DNA of 64,000 bases, taken from the NCBI GenBank assembly GCA_020849625.1, contig JADLFV010000030.1:1-64000 (forward strand), read 5' to 3'. Shown here piece after piece: positions 45,306 to 54,607 of the stretch. A program made the position numbers and the translations under genes. This DNA is from Phycisphaeraceae bacterium (lineage in GTDB: Bacteria > Planctomycetota > Phycisphaerae > Phycisphaerales > Phycisphaeraceae). Below the pieces are notes generated by a model. The model made no database searches, was not told the DNA's origin, and saw only the letters and a program-made list of their open reading frames with translations. Numbering within the stretch: position 1 is the stretch's first letter; the number at the start of each line of letters is the position of its first letter.

Positions 45306-47525
45306 ATGGGTCAAGCAGGCCATAAAAATCCCGACGGCTCATGGGCGTACACCAACGTGCTGGTGCACGAGACGTCGCCCTATCTGCAGCAGCACGGGCA
45401 CGATCCGGTGCACTGGCTGCCGTGGGGCGATCTGGCCTTCGAGCGGGCGCGGCGGCAGCAGTTGCCGATCTTCCTGAGCATCGGCTACTCGACCTGCTAC
45501 TGGTGCCACGTGATGCAGCGGCTGGTGTTCAACGACCTGGACATCGCCACCTACATGAACGAGCATTTCGTCAACATCAAGGTCGATCGTGAAGAGCGGC
45601 CGGACGTTGACGACCTGTACATGACGGCCACGCAGGTGATGACGCGCAAGGGCGGCTGGCCGATGAGCGTGTTCCTGACGCCGCCGGAAGCCGAGGGCCC
45701 GGGCGCCAAGGGTTTGAAACCGTTTTTCTGCGGCACGTATTTCCCGCCGGAGGCGGTGGGGCGGATGCCGGGCTTCGGCCAGGTGCTCGAGTCGATGCAC
45801 CGGGCCTGGATGACGCAGCGCGAGGTGGTGCTCAACCAGGCCGACGAACTGATGCGCCACGTGCGAAGCTACCTGGAGGTCCACCGAGCGGCGGGACAAC
45901 TCGATGCCGGCAGCGCGCGGAAAGCGGCCGAGCAGTTGATGAAAACCTACGATCGCGAGCACGGCGGTTTCGGCGCCGCGCCCAAGTTCCCCACGCCCAA
46001 TCACCTAGCGTTTCTGCTGGCCCGCCCCGAACCCGAGCGGCGGGCGGCTGTGCATCACACGCTGCATCGAATGGCCCACGGCGGGATCTACGACCATGTC
46101 GGCGGCGGCTTCCATCGCTACAGCACCGATGAAGTCTGGCTGGTGCCGCACTTTGAAAAAATGCTCTACGACAATGGACAACTGATGGAGCTGTACGCCG
46201 ATGCCCTGGCTGATGATCTGGGCGAGGCGCACGCGCCGCTGTACGGGCGCGTGCTGCGCGAGACGGGCGACTACGTGCTGCGCGAGATGACTAACCCTTC
46301 CGGGGGTGCTTCCGGGGGCTGCTTCTATTGTGCCCAGGATGCGGAGGTCAACACCTTCGAGGGCGGCAGCTATCTCTGGACGAAGCAGCAGGTCGAGGAG
46401 ACGATCGACGATCCCGAGCTGCGGGTGTTCGCGTTGAAGCTGTATGGGCTGGACGGCGGGCCGAATTTCCGTGATCCGCATCATCGTGATGCCGAGCCGT
46501 GCAACGTGCTTTACCTTCCCACCCCGCTGGAGGAACTGGGTCCCGATGCCGCGGAAAAACGGCAGAAGATCAACGCCCTGCTTAAACAGCAGCGCGACCT
46601 GCGCGATCAGCCGGCCACCGACGACAAGGTGCTGGTCAGTTGGAACGGCATCATGATCGCGGGCCTGGCCCGGGCCGGGGCGGTGCTGAAGGAATCTCGC
46701 TTCATCCAGGCCGCGACCAGGGCGGCCGACTTCATCATGCAGCACATGATCGCGCCTGACGGCTCATTGCTTCGCCTGCATCGCCAGGGCAAGGCCAGAG
46801 TGCCCGCGTTCCTCGAAGATTACGCCTTCTTCGTCCACGGCCTGCTCAGCCTGCACCAGGCGACCGGCGAAGTTCGCTTCCGCGAGGCGGCGGAGAAGTT
46901 CACCGACATCGCCATCGAGCGTTTTGTCGCCAGGGGTAAGTCGGGTGGAGGCGAGGGTTATTACGATACGCTCGACGAACAGCAGGACATGATCCTGCGC
47001 ACGCGGGGTATTTATGACGGCGCCATCCCCAGCGGCGCCAGCCAGATGGTGCACAACCTGCTGGACCTGGGCCGCCACGAACGAGCCCTGGCTGACCTGC
47101 GCAGCTACAGCGGTGAACTGGCCCGCTACGGCCAAGGCATGGCCCACATGCAGCACGCCCTCATGCGGGCCCTGGCCTTGTCAGCCGCGTCCGTCGTCAG
47201 CGCCAGGGTCAGTCCCATCGACAGCCAGGCCGGCCGATTCCACGTCGATCTGACCATTGCCGCGGGCTACCACCTTAACGCCAACCCCGCATCCGATGAC
47301 AAGCTTGTTGCCACCACGCTCAGCGGAGCCGAGGTCATCTACCCGCTGCCGCAGCAGAAGCGCTACGCTTTCGCTGACCGTGAGCTATCGGTGTACGAGT
47401 CCAGTGCCCGCCTGACGGTCAAGGTCGATCCCGCCGCGTTGCCGACGCAGTTGACGCTGACCTATCAGCCCTGCACCGACCACACCTGCGAAGCGCCGGC
47501 GACGCTGCAAATCCCCCTGTCTTGA
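45306..47525 (+). CDS. YyaL-type thioredoxin-domain protein (DUF255) with DsbD-alpha-like C-terminus
   Basis: 739 residues. N-terminal thioredoxin-like DUF255 domain with STCYWCHVM (Cys64 and Cys67), the family form being S-T-C-H-W-C-H; then a long (alpha/alpha)6-like domain of the N-acylglucosamine-2-epimerase fold, and a final domain of about 105 residues (YHLNANPAS, LTYQPCTDHTCEAP) resembling the thiol-reactive N-terminal domain of DsbD. NPSGGASGGCFYCAQDAE carries a short duplicated insertion made of two CTTCCGGGGG words. Function of this family is unknown; a redox or chaperone role is inferred. Confidence 0.85.
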   Translation: MGQAGHKNPDGSWAYTNVLVHETSPYLQQHGHDPVHWLPWGDLAFERARRQQLPIFLSIGYSTCYWCHVMQRLVFNDLDIATYMNEHFVNIKVDREERPDVDDLYMTATQVMTRKGGWPMSVFLTPPEAEGPGAKGLKPFFCGTYFPPEAVGRMPGFGQVLESMHRAWMTQREVVLNQADELMRHVRSYLEVHRAAGQLDAGSARKAAEQLMKTYDREHGGFGAAPKFPTPNHLAFLLARPEPERRAAVHHTLHRMAHGGIYDHVGGGFHRYSTDEVWLVPHFEKMLYDNGQLMELYADALADDLGEAHAPLYGRVLRETGDYVLREMTNPSGGASGGCFYCAQDAEVNTFEGGSYLWTKQQVEETIDDPELRVFALKLYGLDGGPNFRDPHHRDAEPCNVLYLPTPLEELGPDAAEKRQKINALLKQQRDLRDQPATDDKVLVSWNGIMIAGLARAGAVLKESRFIQAATRAADFIMQHMIAPDGSLLRLHRQGKARVPAFLEDYAFFVHGLLSLHQATGEVRFREAAEKFTDIAIERFVARGKSGGGEGYYDTLDEQQDMILRTRGIYDGAIPSGASQMVHNLLDLGRHERALADLRSYSGELARYGQGMAHMQHALMRALALSAASVVSARVSPIDSQAGRFHVDLTIAAGYHLNANPASDDKLVATTLSGAEVIYPLPQQKRYAFADRELSVYESSARLTVKVDPAALPTQLTLTYQPCTDHTCEAPATLQIPLS

Positions 47526-47583
47526 TTCGCGCGGGATGCCTGCTCCAACTGATGACTGTTATTTTTCAAAGACCACGACGCCG

Positions 47584-49062
47584 TTATTTTGCGTCGATGG
47601 TCAGTTCTACACTGTTGTCGGCCGCATCGGTGTCTGCGCTCTGGCTGGTGGCGAAGCGATGTCTGGACCAGTCGGTGACGCTCAGGTCGGGGCTGGCGGC
47701 GGAACCCCCGGAAGAATCGTGAATGCGCAGCAGTTGGTAGCGATTGTCGCGCTGGGCGGGGGTGAAGCCGCTGGAGCGGATCAGGTGGCAAAGCACCGCT
47801 TCGTCCAGGCGATAGGTGGTGCCGGCCGCGGAGACGACGTTTTCCTCCATCATGATGCTGCCCATGTCGGTGGCCCCGTGGTAGAGGCCGAGCTGACCGA
47901 TGCGGGGGCCCATGGTGACCCAGGATGAGCCGATGGAGTGGATGTTGTCGAAGAACAGGCGGCTGATGGCCTGCGTGCGCAAGTAATCCACGGCGCCCGA
48001 AAGTCGCACGACTTTCCCAGCCCCCGGAAGTGCCTTGTCGCATGCCACTTTGTCGTTGGGATCAAGTTGTCCGCTGTAAACCAGTTCAGCCAGTTGATCG
48101 CCGGGGAAAGGCTCGCTCGACTCCAGGTCGTAGTCCGGCAGTCGGCCCATCGGCGTGTTCTCGCGCTGGAAGGGCCAACTGATGAAGCTGACGTATCGCC
48201 CCCGGAAGTTTTGGGCGATGGCTTCATCTTGCGCATCCCGAATGAATTGCATGTGATGGAATCGATCCGCCACGCCCTCGATGTGGCCGAACATCATGGT
48301 GGCGCTGGTGAACATGCCCAGGCGATGGGCGCAGCGCATCACGTCCAGCCACTGTCGCGCGTCGGCCTTGCCCAGTCCGATGCGTCGGCGCACCGCTTCG
48401 GCGAAAATCTCACCGCCGCCCCCCGGAATGGAATCGAGACCTGCCGCCTGCAGGCGTCGCATGATCGCTTCGAGTTTGGCCTGCCAGAGATCCGCGGGAA
48501 GTTGCTTGCTCTTGCCCGGCGGGGTGGTAGGCAAATCGTCAAGCTTGAACACCGCGACGAACTCCACGAACTCCGGCGGACTGAACCCGTGCACGTGTAC
48601 TGTCGGGAACTTGGCCTTGATGCCGCGCAGCATGTCTTCGTAAAACTCAATGGGAAGTCCCGGGTGCATTCCACCCTGCAGCAGCACCTGCGTGCCGCCG
48701 ACATCGACCAGTTCCTGGATTTTGCGGTGAAGCTGCGACTGATCGAGCGTGTAGGCGTCGCTTTCATCTTCATCGCGGCGAAAAGCGCAGAACGTGCAGC
48801 GGGCGGAGCAGACGTTGGTGTAGTTGATGTTGCGATCAATGACGTAGGTGCGCACCCCCGGAAGTTGCTTTGGGAAATCGGGGTACGCTTTGGCGATCAT
48901 GCGGTCAGCCACGGCGGTGGACCAGCGGCCCAGGTCGTGCAGCGTCGCCTCGCGGTAGAGCATCATGGCCTGTTCGAAACTCAGCCGCGCATCGCCGGCC
49001 ACGATGGCGTCGATGTCGATGGAATGGGAAAAGGCACGGCGATAGGGGGTGGCTCCGCTCAT
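47584..49062 (-). CDS. mqnC: Cyclic dehypoxanthine futalosine synthase (radical SAM)
   Basis: 492 residues. Radical SAM cluster cysteines C85, C89 and C92 in NVCSARCTFCAF. DRNINYTNVC and SIPGGGGEI are typical of MqnC/MqnE/CofH, and WPFQ with SWVTMGP fit MqnC best. It cyclises dehypoxanthine futalosine in the alternative menaquinone pathway. It is longer than the usual 360-400 residues because of an internal insert (about residues 175-195) and a low-complexity tail. Five CCCCCGGAA words occur in the gene, at loop positions. TAGAAT lies 12 nt before the start. It follows a glycosyltransferase gene by 10 nt. Confidence 0.85.
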   Translation of the reverse strand: MSGATPYRRAFSHSIDIDAIVAGDARLSFEQAMMLYREATLHDLGRWSTAVADRMIAKAYPDFPKQLPGVRTYVIDRNINYTNVCSARCTFCAFRRDEDESDAYTLDQSQLHRKIQELVDVGGTQVLLQGGMHPGLPIEFYEDMLRGIKAKFPTVHVHGFSPPEFVEFVAVFKLDDLPTTPPGKSKQLPADLWQAKLEAIMRRLQAAGLDSIPGGGGEIFAEAVRRRIGLGKADARQWLDVMRCAHRLGMFTSATMMFGHIEGVADRFHHMQFIRDAQDEAIAQNFRGRYVSFISWPFQRENTPMGRLPDYDLESSEPFPGDQLAELVYSGQLDPNDKVACDKALPGAGKVVRLSGAVDYLRTQAISRLFFDNIHSIGSSWVTMGPRIGQLGLYHGATDMGSIMMEENVVSAAGTTYRLDEAVLCHLIRSSGFTPAQRDNRYQLLRIHDSSGGSAASPDLSVTDWSRHRFATSQSADTDAADNSVELTIDAK

Positions 49063-49072
49063 GGCAAGCGGA

Positions 49073-50731
49073 CTATTCTAGCCGCTGTTTTGCATCCGGG
49101 CCCGAGGCACTCAGCAGCACCAGCAGGGGTGAGTCATCCTCATCGCTTTCGCGCAGGATTAGCTTCACAGCGATGCCGGCGGGCAGTTTGAGCTGACGGC
49201 GGCGATCCACCTTCATCAGCAGCCACACCTGGCCCTCGCGCTGCACGTCAGCCACCAGTTGCTCGACATCCTGACGCAGTTCGATGGGCCGGCGCGCGTG
49301 GTACAGTTCGGTGTACCAAGGCTGCTTCGACCAGACGGCCAGCATCTGATCGCGTGGCACCGTCGCAGCCACCGTGCGGGCGAAGTTCGCCTGATCGTAG
49401 CGCGATCGGCCCCAGGCTGTGCCGTTGAACAGCATGGCGAAACTGAACACCATGGCTGATACCGCGGTTACAGCCAGTAGTTGCTGGGGTCCGCGCTGCC
49501 GGTAAACGATCACCGCGATCGCCACGGCCACCACCAGGCAGATGGTCCACAGCGGCGGCGCCTGCATGGCGGGCGCTGCGAAGCGCATGGCGATGATCAC
49601 AGCCGCCAGCACCACCGCGTGCATGATCCACACGATCCGCCAGGTGCGTTCGTGCCGCGTGCCGATCAGTGCGCGTCCCACCGCCAGCGTCCCGGCCGCC
49701 ATCAGCAGGCCCATCGGCCCCATCAGCGGCAGCATGTAATAGCTGCGCCTCCCGATCGCCAGCGACAGCAGCAGCATGGTCACCACCATCGGCCACCACA
49801 ACAGAGCGACGCTGCTGCGCTGTCTTTTTCGCACCAGCCACGGGGCAGCGATCAGCAGCGGATACATCACCACCCACGGCAGAAACAACTCGGCCGGTCG
49901 ATACAGATAAAAAGGCTCCAGCAGGCGCAGCAACTCACCCGGGCGCATCACGAACTTGGCTCCCAGATCATCCTGCCACACCGCCTCACTGTTCTTGACC
50001 CGCCACCACACCAGGGCGAACCACCACAGTGCCACCGCCAGCAGGATCAGCATGCCGCTGAGCGGCCGCAGTGTTTTGAGCACCATCCTGCCCCGCCCGA
50101 TGCGCCACAGACCGAGCCCCCAGCCCACCGCGATCATCAGCGGCAGCAGCGGCCCCTTGGTCAGCACCGCCAGTCCCATCATCAGCCAGCCGTACCACGG
50201 CAGAGCCGGCCCGACGGATTGTCGCCGCAATATCCGCCGCGCCGCCGAGGCGAAAAAAATCACGCCCGCCACGCAGAACGCCGCGTAGAGCATCTCCGGG
50301 CGGGCGCGATGGGTGTAGTTGATGTATCCACGACTGCTGAGCACCAACAGTGCCCCGATCAGCGCCACCCAGCGGTCGAACAGGATCACCCCCAGCACCA
50401 TGGTCAATATCACCATGGCCGCGCCACCGACGATCGAAGGCCAGCGTGCTTCCCAGGCACCGATGCGACCGTCGCCGTCGCCCATGCGGTCAGCGATCAT
50501 CGCCAGCCAGTAACTGACCGGCGGCTTTTGCAGGCGAGGCCGGCCGTCGATGTAGGGCGTGATCCAGTCGTTGCGCTGGAGCATTTCCTCAGCGGTGCGG
50601 GCCACGAGTATCTCGTGACCTTCCATGGGAAGCTCTTCGCCGTTGTTGATCGCCCCGATCAGCACAGCCGCGGCCGCGATCAGCAGCCACGTCAGCTTCC
50701 ACGACGCTCCAGTGGGTGGTGAGGGGTTCAT
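49073..50731 (-). CDS. Glycosyltransferase family 39-like membrane protein
   Basis: 552 residues, around 11 membrane helices. Opening loop EGHEILVARTAEEMLQRNDW with RLQKPPVSYWLAM matches the ArnT/PMT-type family; a Glu (EGHE) stands where many members have Asp. Transfers a sugar from a polyprenyl-phosphate donor to a periplasmic acceptor. The gene upstream at 33.8 kb is a distant relative. TAGAAT lies 12 nt before the ATG on the minus strand. Diverges from atpG. Confidence 0.82.
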   Translation of the reverse strand: MNPSPPTGASWKLTWLLIAAAAVLIGAINNGEELPMEGHEILVARTAEEMLQRNDWITPYIDGRPRLQKPPVSYWLAMIADRMGDGDGRIGAWEARWPSIVGGAAMVILTMVLGVILFDRWVALIGALLVLSSRGYINYTHRARPEMLYAAFCVAGVIFFASAARRILRRQSVGPALPWYGWLMMGLAVLTKGPLLPLMIAVGWGLGLWRIGRGRMVLKTLRPLSGMLILLAVALWWFALVWWRVKNSEAVWQDDLGAKFVMRPGELLRLLEPFYLYRPAELFLPWVVMYPLLIAAPWLVRKRQRSSVALLWWPMVVTMLLLSLAIGRRSYYMLPLMGPMGLLMAAGTLAVGRALIGTRHERTWRIVWIMHAVVLAAVIIAMRFAAPAMQAPPLWTICLVVAVAIAVIVYRQRGPQQLLAVTAVSAMVFSFAMLFNGTAWGRSRYDQANFARTVAATVPRDQMLAVWSKQPWYTELYHARRPIELRQDVEQLVADVQREGQVWLLMKVDRRRQLKLPAGIAVKLILRESDEDDSPLLVLLSASGPDAKQRLE

Positions 50732-50960
50732 GCAGAAGTCGGCATTCTACCGGCCATGGGCAGGCCAGGCGTGGACGTGCACCCGCAAACATGATGGGCG
50801 CGTGATATTCAGATTGCCCTTGCATGTGAAACCGATCCCGCCGCAGGTTGAACCACGCACCGCACCTCACATGGCCTACCACTGCGACGCGAACAATGGT
50901 CATCATGACCGGCCGCTTGCCGCACGGGGCGGCAACTTTGTAGGTGATCGGCGGGCGTGG

Positions 50961-50988
50961 TTGTGCGATGGTTGGCAATGGCTATGAT
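50961..50988 (+). promoter_or_regulatory. Candidate promoter of the ATP synthase operon (leaderless)
   Basis: TTGTGC (50961-50966) and TATGAT (50983-50988) are 16 nt apart, matching TTGACA in 4 and TATAAT in 5 of 6 places. The -10 box ends 7 nt before the atpG start, so the operon mRNA would start at or just before the ATG. No Shine-Dalgarno precedes the gene, in agreement. The rest of the 264-base gap to the divergent glycosyltransferase shows nothing further. Confidence 0.55.
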
Positions 50989-50995
50989 ACCGCCC

Positions 50996-51877
50996 ATGGC
51001 GGGAAAAACGCGAGAAATCAGAGGCCGAATGAAAGCGGTGGGCAACATCCGCCGCATCACCAAGACCATGCAGATGATCGCCACGGCCCGCTTTCAGGCC
51101 ATGCAGAAGCGCGCGGTCAACGCTCAGGCTTATACGCGGAGCATCGCCCGGATCGCCTCCGACCTGGCTGCCAGTCTGGCCGGTCAGGAGGTCAGCAATC
51201 CCCTGCTGAGCGCTCCGCAGCCCAAGGCCGGGCGGCAACTGCTGCTGGTGATCAGTTCCAACCGCGGCCTGTGCGGGGCCTACAACGCCAACGTGCTGCG
51301 TGCCTCCACCGCTTTCATCCGCCGGCAGACCGAGCCGCTGGACGTGGAGGTGGTGGGCAAGAAGGGCACCAGCTTTTTCCGTTTCAACAAAATCAGCGCC
51401 AAGTCGTACAGTCACTTCGGCGACACGCCGCGCTACGAGGACGTGGTGGAACTGGCCCAACAGTACATGGAGCAGTTCACCGCGGGCAAGTACGACGCCA
51501 TCCACGTGGCGTTCATGAGTTTCGAAAGCGCTTCGCGGCAGACAGCGACCATCACGCAGTTGCTGCCCATGCAGCCCCCTGCGCAGGAAACTCGAAACTC
51601 GAAACTCGAAACTCGAAACTTGGTTTACGAGTTCAGCCCCGGGCCTGCCGAGCTGTTAAGCGATTTGTTGCCGGTGACGGTGAAAGCGACGCTGTTCCAG
51701 TGCTTCAACGAAGCGGTGGTCAGCGAGCAGGTCTCGCGCATGGTGGCCATGAAGAGCGCCACCGACGCGGGCGAAAAGATGGGCAAGAGTCTGCAGCGCC
51801 GCTACAACCGGGCCCGGCAGACCGCCATCACCACCGAACTGTCGGAAATCATCGGCGGCTCGGCGACCATGGGATAA
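50996..51877 (+). CDS. atpG: ATP synthase subunit gamma with in-frame repeat array
   Basis: 293 residues; central rotor stalk of F1. N-terminal coiled coil REIRGRMKAVGNIRRITKTM and C-terminal SRMVAMKSATDAGEKMG are well conserved, and SNRGLCGAYN marks the globular domain. Residues about 198-208 (ETRNSKLETRN) are encoded by an array of CGAAACT units placed in the variable loop before YEFSPGPAELL. The gene is at the head of the operon instead of between atpA and atpD. The start MAGKTREIRG is preferred over two upstream ATGs in frame that add no conserved sequence. Confidence 0.93.
   Translation: MAGKTREIRGRMKAVGNIRRITKTMQMIATARFQAMQKRAVNAQAYTRSIARIASDLAASLAGQEVSNPLLSAPQPKAGRQLLLVISSNRGLCGAYNANVLRASTAFIRRQTEPLDVEVVGKKGTSFFRFNKISAKSYSHFGDTPRYEDVVELAQQYMEQFTAGKYDAIHVAFMSFESASRQTATITQLLPMQPPAQETRNSKLETRNLVYEFSPGPAELLSDLLPVTVKATLFQCFNEAVVSEQVSRMVAMKSATDAGEKMGKSLQRRYNRARQTAITTELSEIIGGSATMG
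51587..51620 (+). repeat. CGAAACT array inside atpG
   Basis: Four to five perfect tandem copies of ACTCGAA (period 7), preceded by GGAA and followed by CTTGG. Same word as the arrays around the four-helix-bundle gene (23.1 and 23.5 kb) and after atpA (57 kb). Only one arm is present. Its total length keeps atpG open, although 7 is not a multiple of 3. Confidence 0.85.
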
Positions 51878-51948
51878 GCGGGTCATCGTGTCCGCGTGTT
51901 TGCCGGGTTTGACCGGCGATTGACTGCCTCCTAGGCTAAGGGCCTCAA

Positions 51949-52200
51949 ATGGCCAGGGATGAGCCGACGAAGCTATGGGCACTGGCAGGAATGGGAATGG
52001 AGTTTGCAACGGCCCTGCTGGTGTTCGGCGGGATCGGCTGGTACCTGGATCGCCGTTGGGATTGCGGACCGTGGCTGACGCTGACAGGATCGTTATGCGG
52101 CGCTGCGGTCGGGTTTTACGTCTTCATCGTCCGTGCTCGAGCCGCCACTCGCGACAGCCGGGCGTCGGGCAAGGATATCACTGACCGAAAACATGACTGA
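51949..52200 (+). CDS. AtpZ/AtpI-like small membrane protein
   Basis: 83 residues with two membrane helices (about 13-31 and 41-60) separated by WYLDRRWDCGPW, the pattern of AtpZ (putative F0F1-ATPase subunit). Proteins of this family associate with F0 and may assist c-ring assembly or Mg/Ca transport with AtpI. It lies 71 nt after atpG, and its end overlaps the next gene by 8 nt. Confidence 0.8.
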   Translation: MARDEPTKLWALAGMGMEFATALLVFGGIGWYLDRRWDCGPWLTLTGSLCGAAVGFYVFIVRARAATRDSRASGKDITDRKHD

Positions 52201-52651
52201 CCAGACCGACCAGACAGCCTGCCAAACCGTCACGCCGATGCCCATTGGCCGGATCGTGGCGCGCCTGATGGGCGTGGCCCTGATGCTGCTGGCGGTGGTC
52301 GCGCCACTGGCGGCTGTGCTGGAGGCAGCCTGGGTCGGGGCGGTGGCGGCCTGGGGCGTCTGCCTGGCGGCGATGCTATGCGGTCTGGCGCCGATGTGGG
52401 CCATGAGCCGCATGAATCCGCAGACGGCCGTGCTGGCCCCGCTGGTGGCGCTGGTGGTGCGGTTGTTCGTGGCGGCGGCGGGCATCGCAGTGTTGATCAT
52501 GGTCGTTGCTCTGCCCATGCCGGCCACGGTCTGGTGGGCGATGACGTGGTACCTGGTCCTGATGGGCTGCGAAGTGGCGCTGCTTTATCGGCAGAATGTC
52601 GCGCTACGGACGCCGGCAATCAATCCCACGGGACAAAGGGCGGGAGCGTAA
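52193..52651 (+). CDS. AtpI-like four-helix membrane protein
   Basis: 152 residues with four hydrophobic segments (about 20-45, 47-70, 82-107, 112-132). Position between the AtpZ-like gene and atpB, and the overall layout, match AtpI/AtpR-type F0 accessory proteins, but the sequence is too divergent to name confidently. It starts within the end of the preceding gene (8-nt overlap), so it is translationally coupled. Confidence 0.7.
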   Translation: MTDQTDQTACQTVTPMPIGRIVARLMGVALMLLAVVAPLAAVLEAAWVGAVAAWGVCLAAMLCGLAPMWAMSRMNPQTAVLAPLVALVVRLFVAAAGIAVLIMVVALPMPATVWWAMTWYLVLMGCEVALLYRQNVALRTPAINPTGQRAGA

Positions 52652-52657
52652 TCGGAC

Positions 52658-53569
52658 ATGTTCATCCTGGCCTCATCCAATCCGCTCGAGCACGTGCTGC
52701 CGCACCCCGTGTTTCACATCGGCGGCTTCGCGGTGACCAATCACCTGATCATGAGCACCTTTGCCGCGCTGCTGGTGCTGGTCACGTTCATGTGGGTCGC
52801 TTCACGGGTCAAAGTCCGCGGAACCGGCACCGATTCCTACCTGACCAAAGGCAATCTGGCTCATATGTTCGAGACCATGTGCGTCTTCATCCGCGAGCAG
52901 GTGGCCCGGCCCAACCTCAAGCACCTGACCGACAAGTACATCTACTATCTCTGGACCGTCTTCTTCTTCATCCTCTTCTGTAACCTGCTGGGGATGATTC
53001 CCTTCGGCTACATCGCTTCGCTGATCATCTCGGCGGCCGGCGGCAACGGCAACGACTGGTCCATGCTCGGCGGTACGGCCACCAGCAATCTCTCGCTGAA
53101 CGTGCCCCTGGCCCTGACCGCGTTCACCGCCATCGTGTTCATCGGCATTCGCGAGTCAGGCGTTGCTTACTTCAAGCACTTCGCCCCCGGGCCGGCCTAC
53201 ATGTGGCCTCTGATCATTCCGCTGGAGGTCATGAGCCTGTTTATCAAGTGCACGGTCCTGGCTGTGCGTTTGTTCGGAACCATGCTGGCTGGTCACCTGG
53301 TGCTGGCCGCCCTGGTGGGGATGATCTTCATCTTCGCCAACCTCTCGCCCGTGCTGGGCTACGGCGTGGGCATCGGCGTGGTGCTGCTGAACCTGGTGCT
53401 GTCGCTGCTGGAACTGTTCATCGCGATGCTCCAGGCGTTCATCTTCACGTTCCTGACCACGCTGTTCATCGCCCAGGGAGCCGTACACGACGATCACGGG
53501 CATGAACACGATCACGAACACGACCCTGCGTTAGCGTTTGACCCGGCCGAGGTCCGTAGCCCGGCCTGA
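52658..53569 (+). CDS. atpB: ATP synthase subunit a
   Basis: 303 residues; forms the proton half-channels of F0. The essential arginine is R204 in TVLAVRLFGTMLAGH, and ELFIAMLQAFIFTFLTTLFI is the conserved last helix. The C-terminus carries an unusual His/Asp-rich tail (HDDHGHEHDHEHD) that might bind metal ions. An extra segment with SAAGGNGNDW lies between helices. In the usual operon place before atpE. Confidence 0.93.
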   Translation: MFILASSNPLEHVLPHPVFHIGGFAVTNHLIMSTFAALLVLVTFMWVASRVKVRGTGTDSYLTKGNLAHMFETMCVFIREQVARPNLKHLTDKYIYYLWTVFFFILFCNLLGMIPFGYIASLIISAAGGNGNDWSMLGGTATSNLSLNVPLALTAFTAIVFIGIRESGVAYFKHFAPGPAYMWPLIIPLEVMSLFIKCTVLAVRLFGTMLAGHLVLAALVGMIFIFANLSPVLGYGVGIGVVLLNLVLSLLELFIAMLQAFIFTFLTTLFIAQGAVHDDHGHEHDHEHDPALAFDPAEVRSPA

Positions 53570-53576
53570 TTCATGA

Positions 53577-53876
<300 letters not shown>

Positions 53877-53927
53877 TCAATCACTGACGCTTCCCGCCGC
53901 GCCGTTTCGGCGCAAGGATGGCCCAGG

Positions 53928-54605
53928 ATGCTCATGACCCTGCGACGTTCGTGTCCCATACTGCTGGTGATGCTCTGTCTGCTGGCAGCGCCGGCCGGAC
54001 TGTCGGCAGCAGCAGAGACCCATGAAGCCCCCGCACCCGATCAAGAGACGTCGGTCACTGCGACTGATCCTCATGGCGAAGCCTCGGTACACGAGCAGGA
54101 ACAAATGCCGTTCCTGCTGAGCGTGGACCTGGGCTCGGCCGTGTGGAACATGGTGGTCTTTCTGCTGCTGCTGCTGTTCCTGGCCAAGTTTGTCTGGCCT
54201 TCCATTTTGGGAGGACTGCGGCAGCGCGAAGAGAAGATCCGCGGCGACCTGGATGCGGCCGCCAAAGCTTCCGCCGAAGCCAAGGCCACGCTGGATCAGT
54301 ATCACCAGCAACTGACCGCCGCCCGCCAGGAAGCTCAGCAGATCATCGAGCAGTCGCGCACCGACGCTCAGAAGGTGGCCGACCAGCTCAAGAAGGACGC
54401 CCACGCTGAGATCACGCACATGCGCAAGCGCGCCGAAGCGGACATCCGCGCTGCCGGCGAGCAAGCCATTGCGACCATCTACGAGCAGGCGGCCGGGCTT
54501 TCGACCTCCATCGCCGGCCGCATCCTGCAGCGCGAGATCGACCCCGCAGCCCACCAGGCCCTGGTCGATCAGTCGCTCCAGCAGTTGCAGGCGGAGCAGA
54601 ACTGA
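53928..54605 (+). CDS. atpF: ATP synthase subunit b with N-terminal signal peptide
   Basis: 225 residues; peripheral stalk. A signal-peptide-like segment (residues about 9-27, ending GLSAAAE) precedes a variable linker and the membrane helix (about 68-88, VWNMVVFLLLLLFLAKFVWP). A long charged coiled coil follows (REEKIRGDLDAAAKASAEAK). Subunits b with a cleavable leader are seen in planctomycetes and some other groups. The next small gene starts 2 nt after its stop. Confidence 0.92.
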   Translation: MLMTLRRSCPILLVMLCLLAAPAGLSAAAETHEAPAPDQETSVTATDPHGEASVHEQEQMPFLLSVDLGSAVWNMVVFLLLLLFLAKFVWPSILGGLRQREEKIRGDLDAAAKASAEAKATLDQYHQQLTAARQEAQQIIEQSRTDAQKVADQLKKDAHAEITHMRKRAEADIRAAGEQAIATIYEQAAGLSTSIAGRILQREIDPAAHQALVDQSLQQLQAEQN

Positions 54606-54607
54606 CC

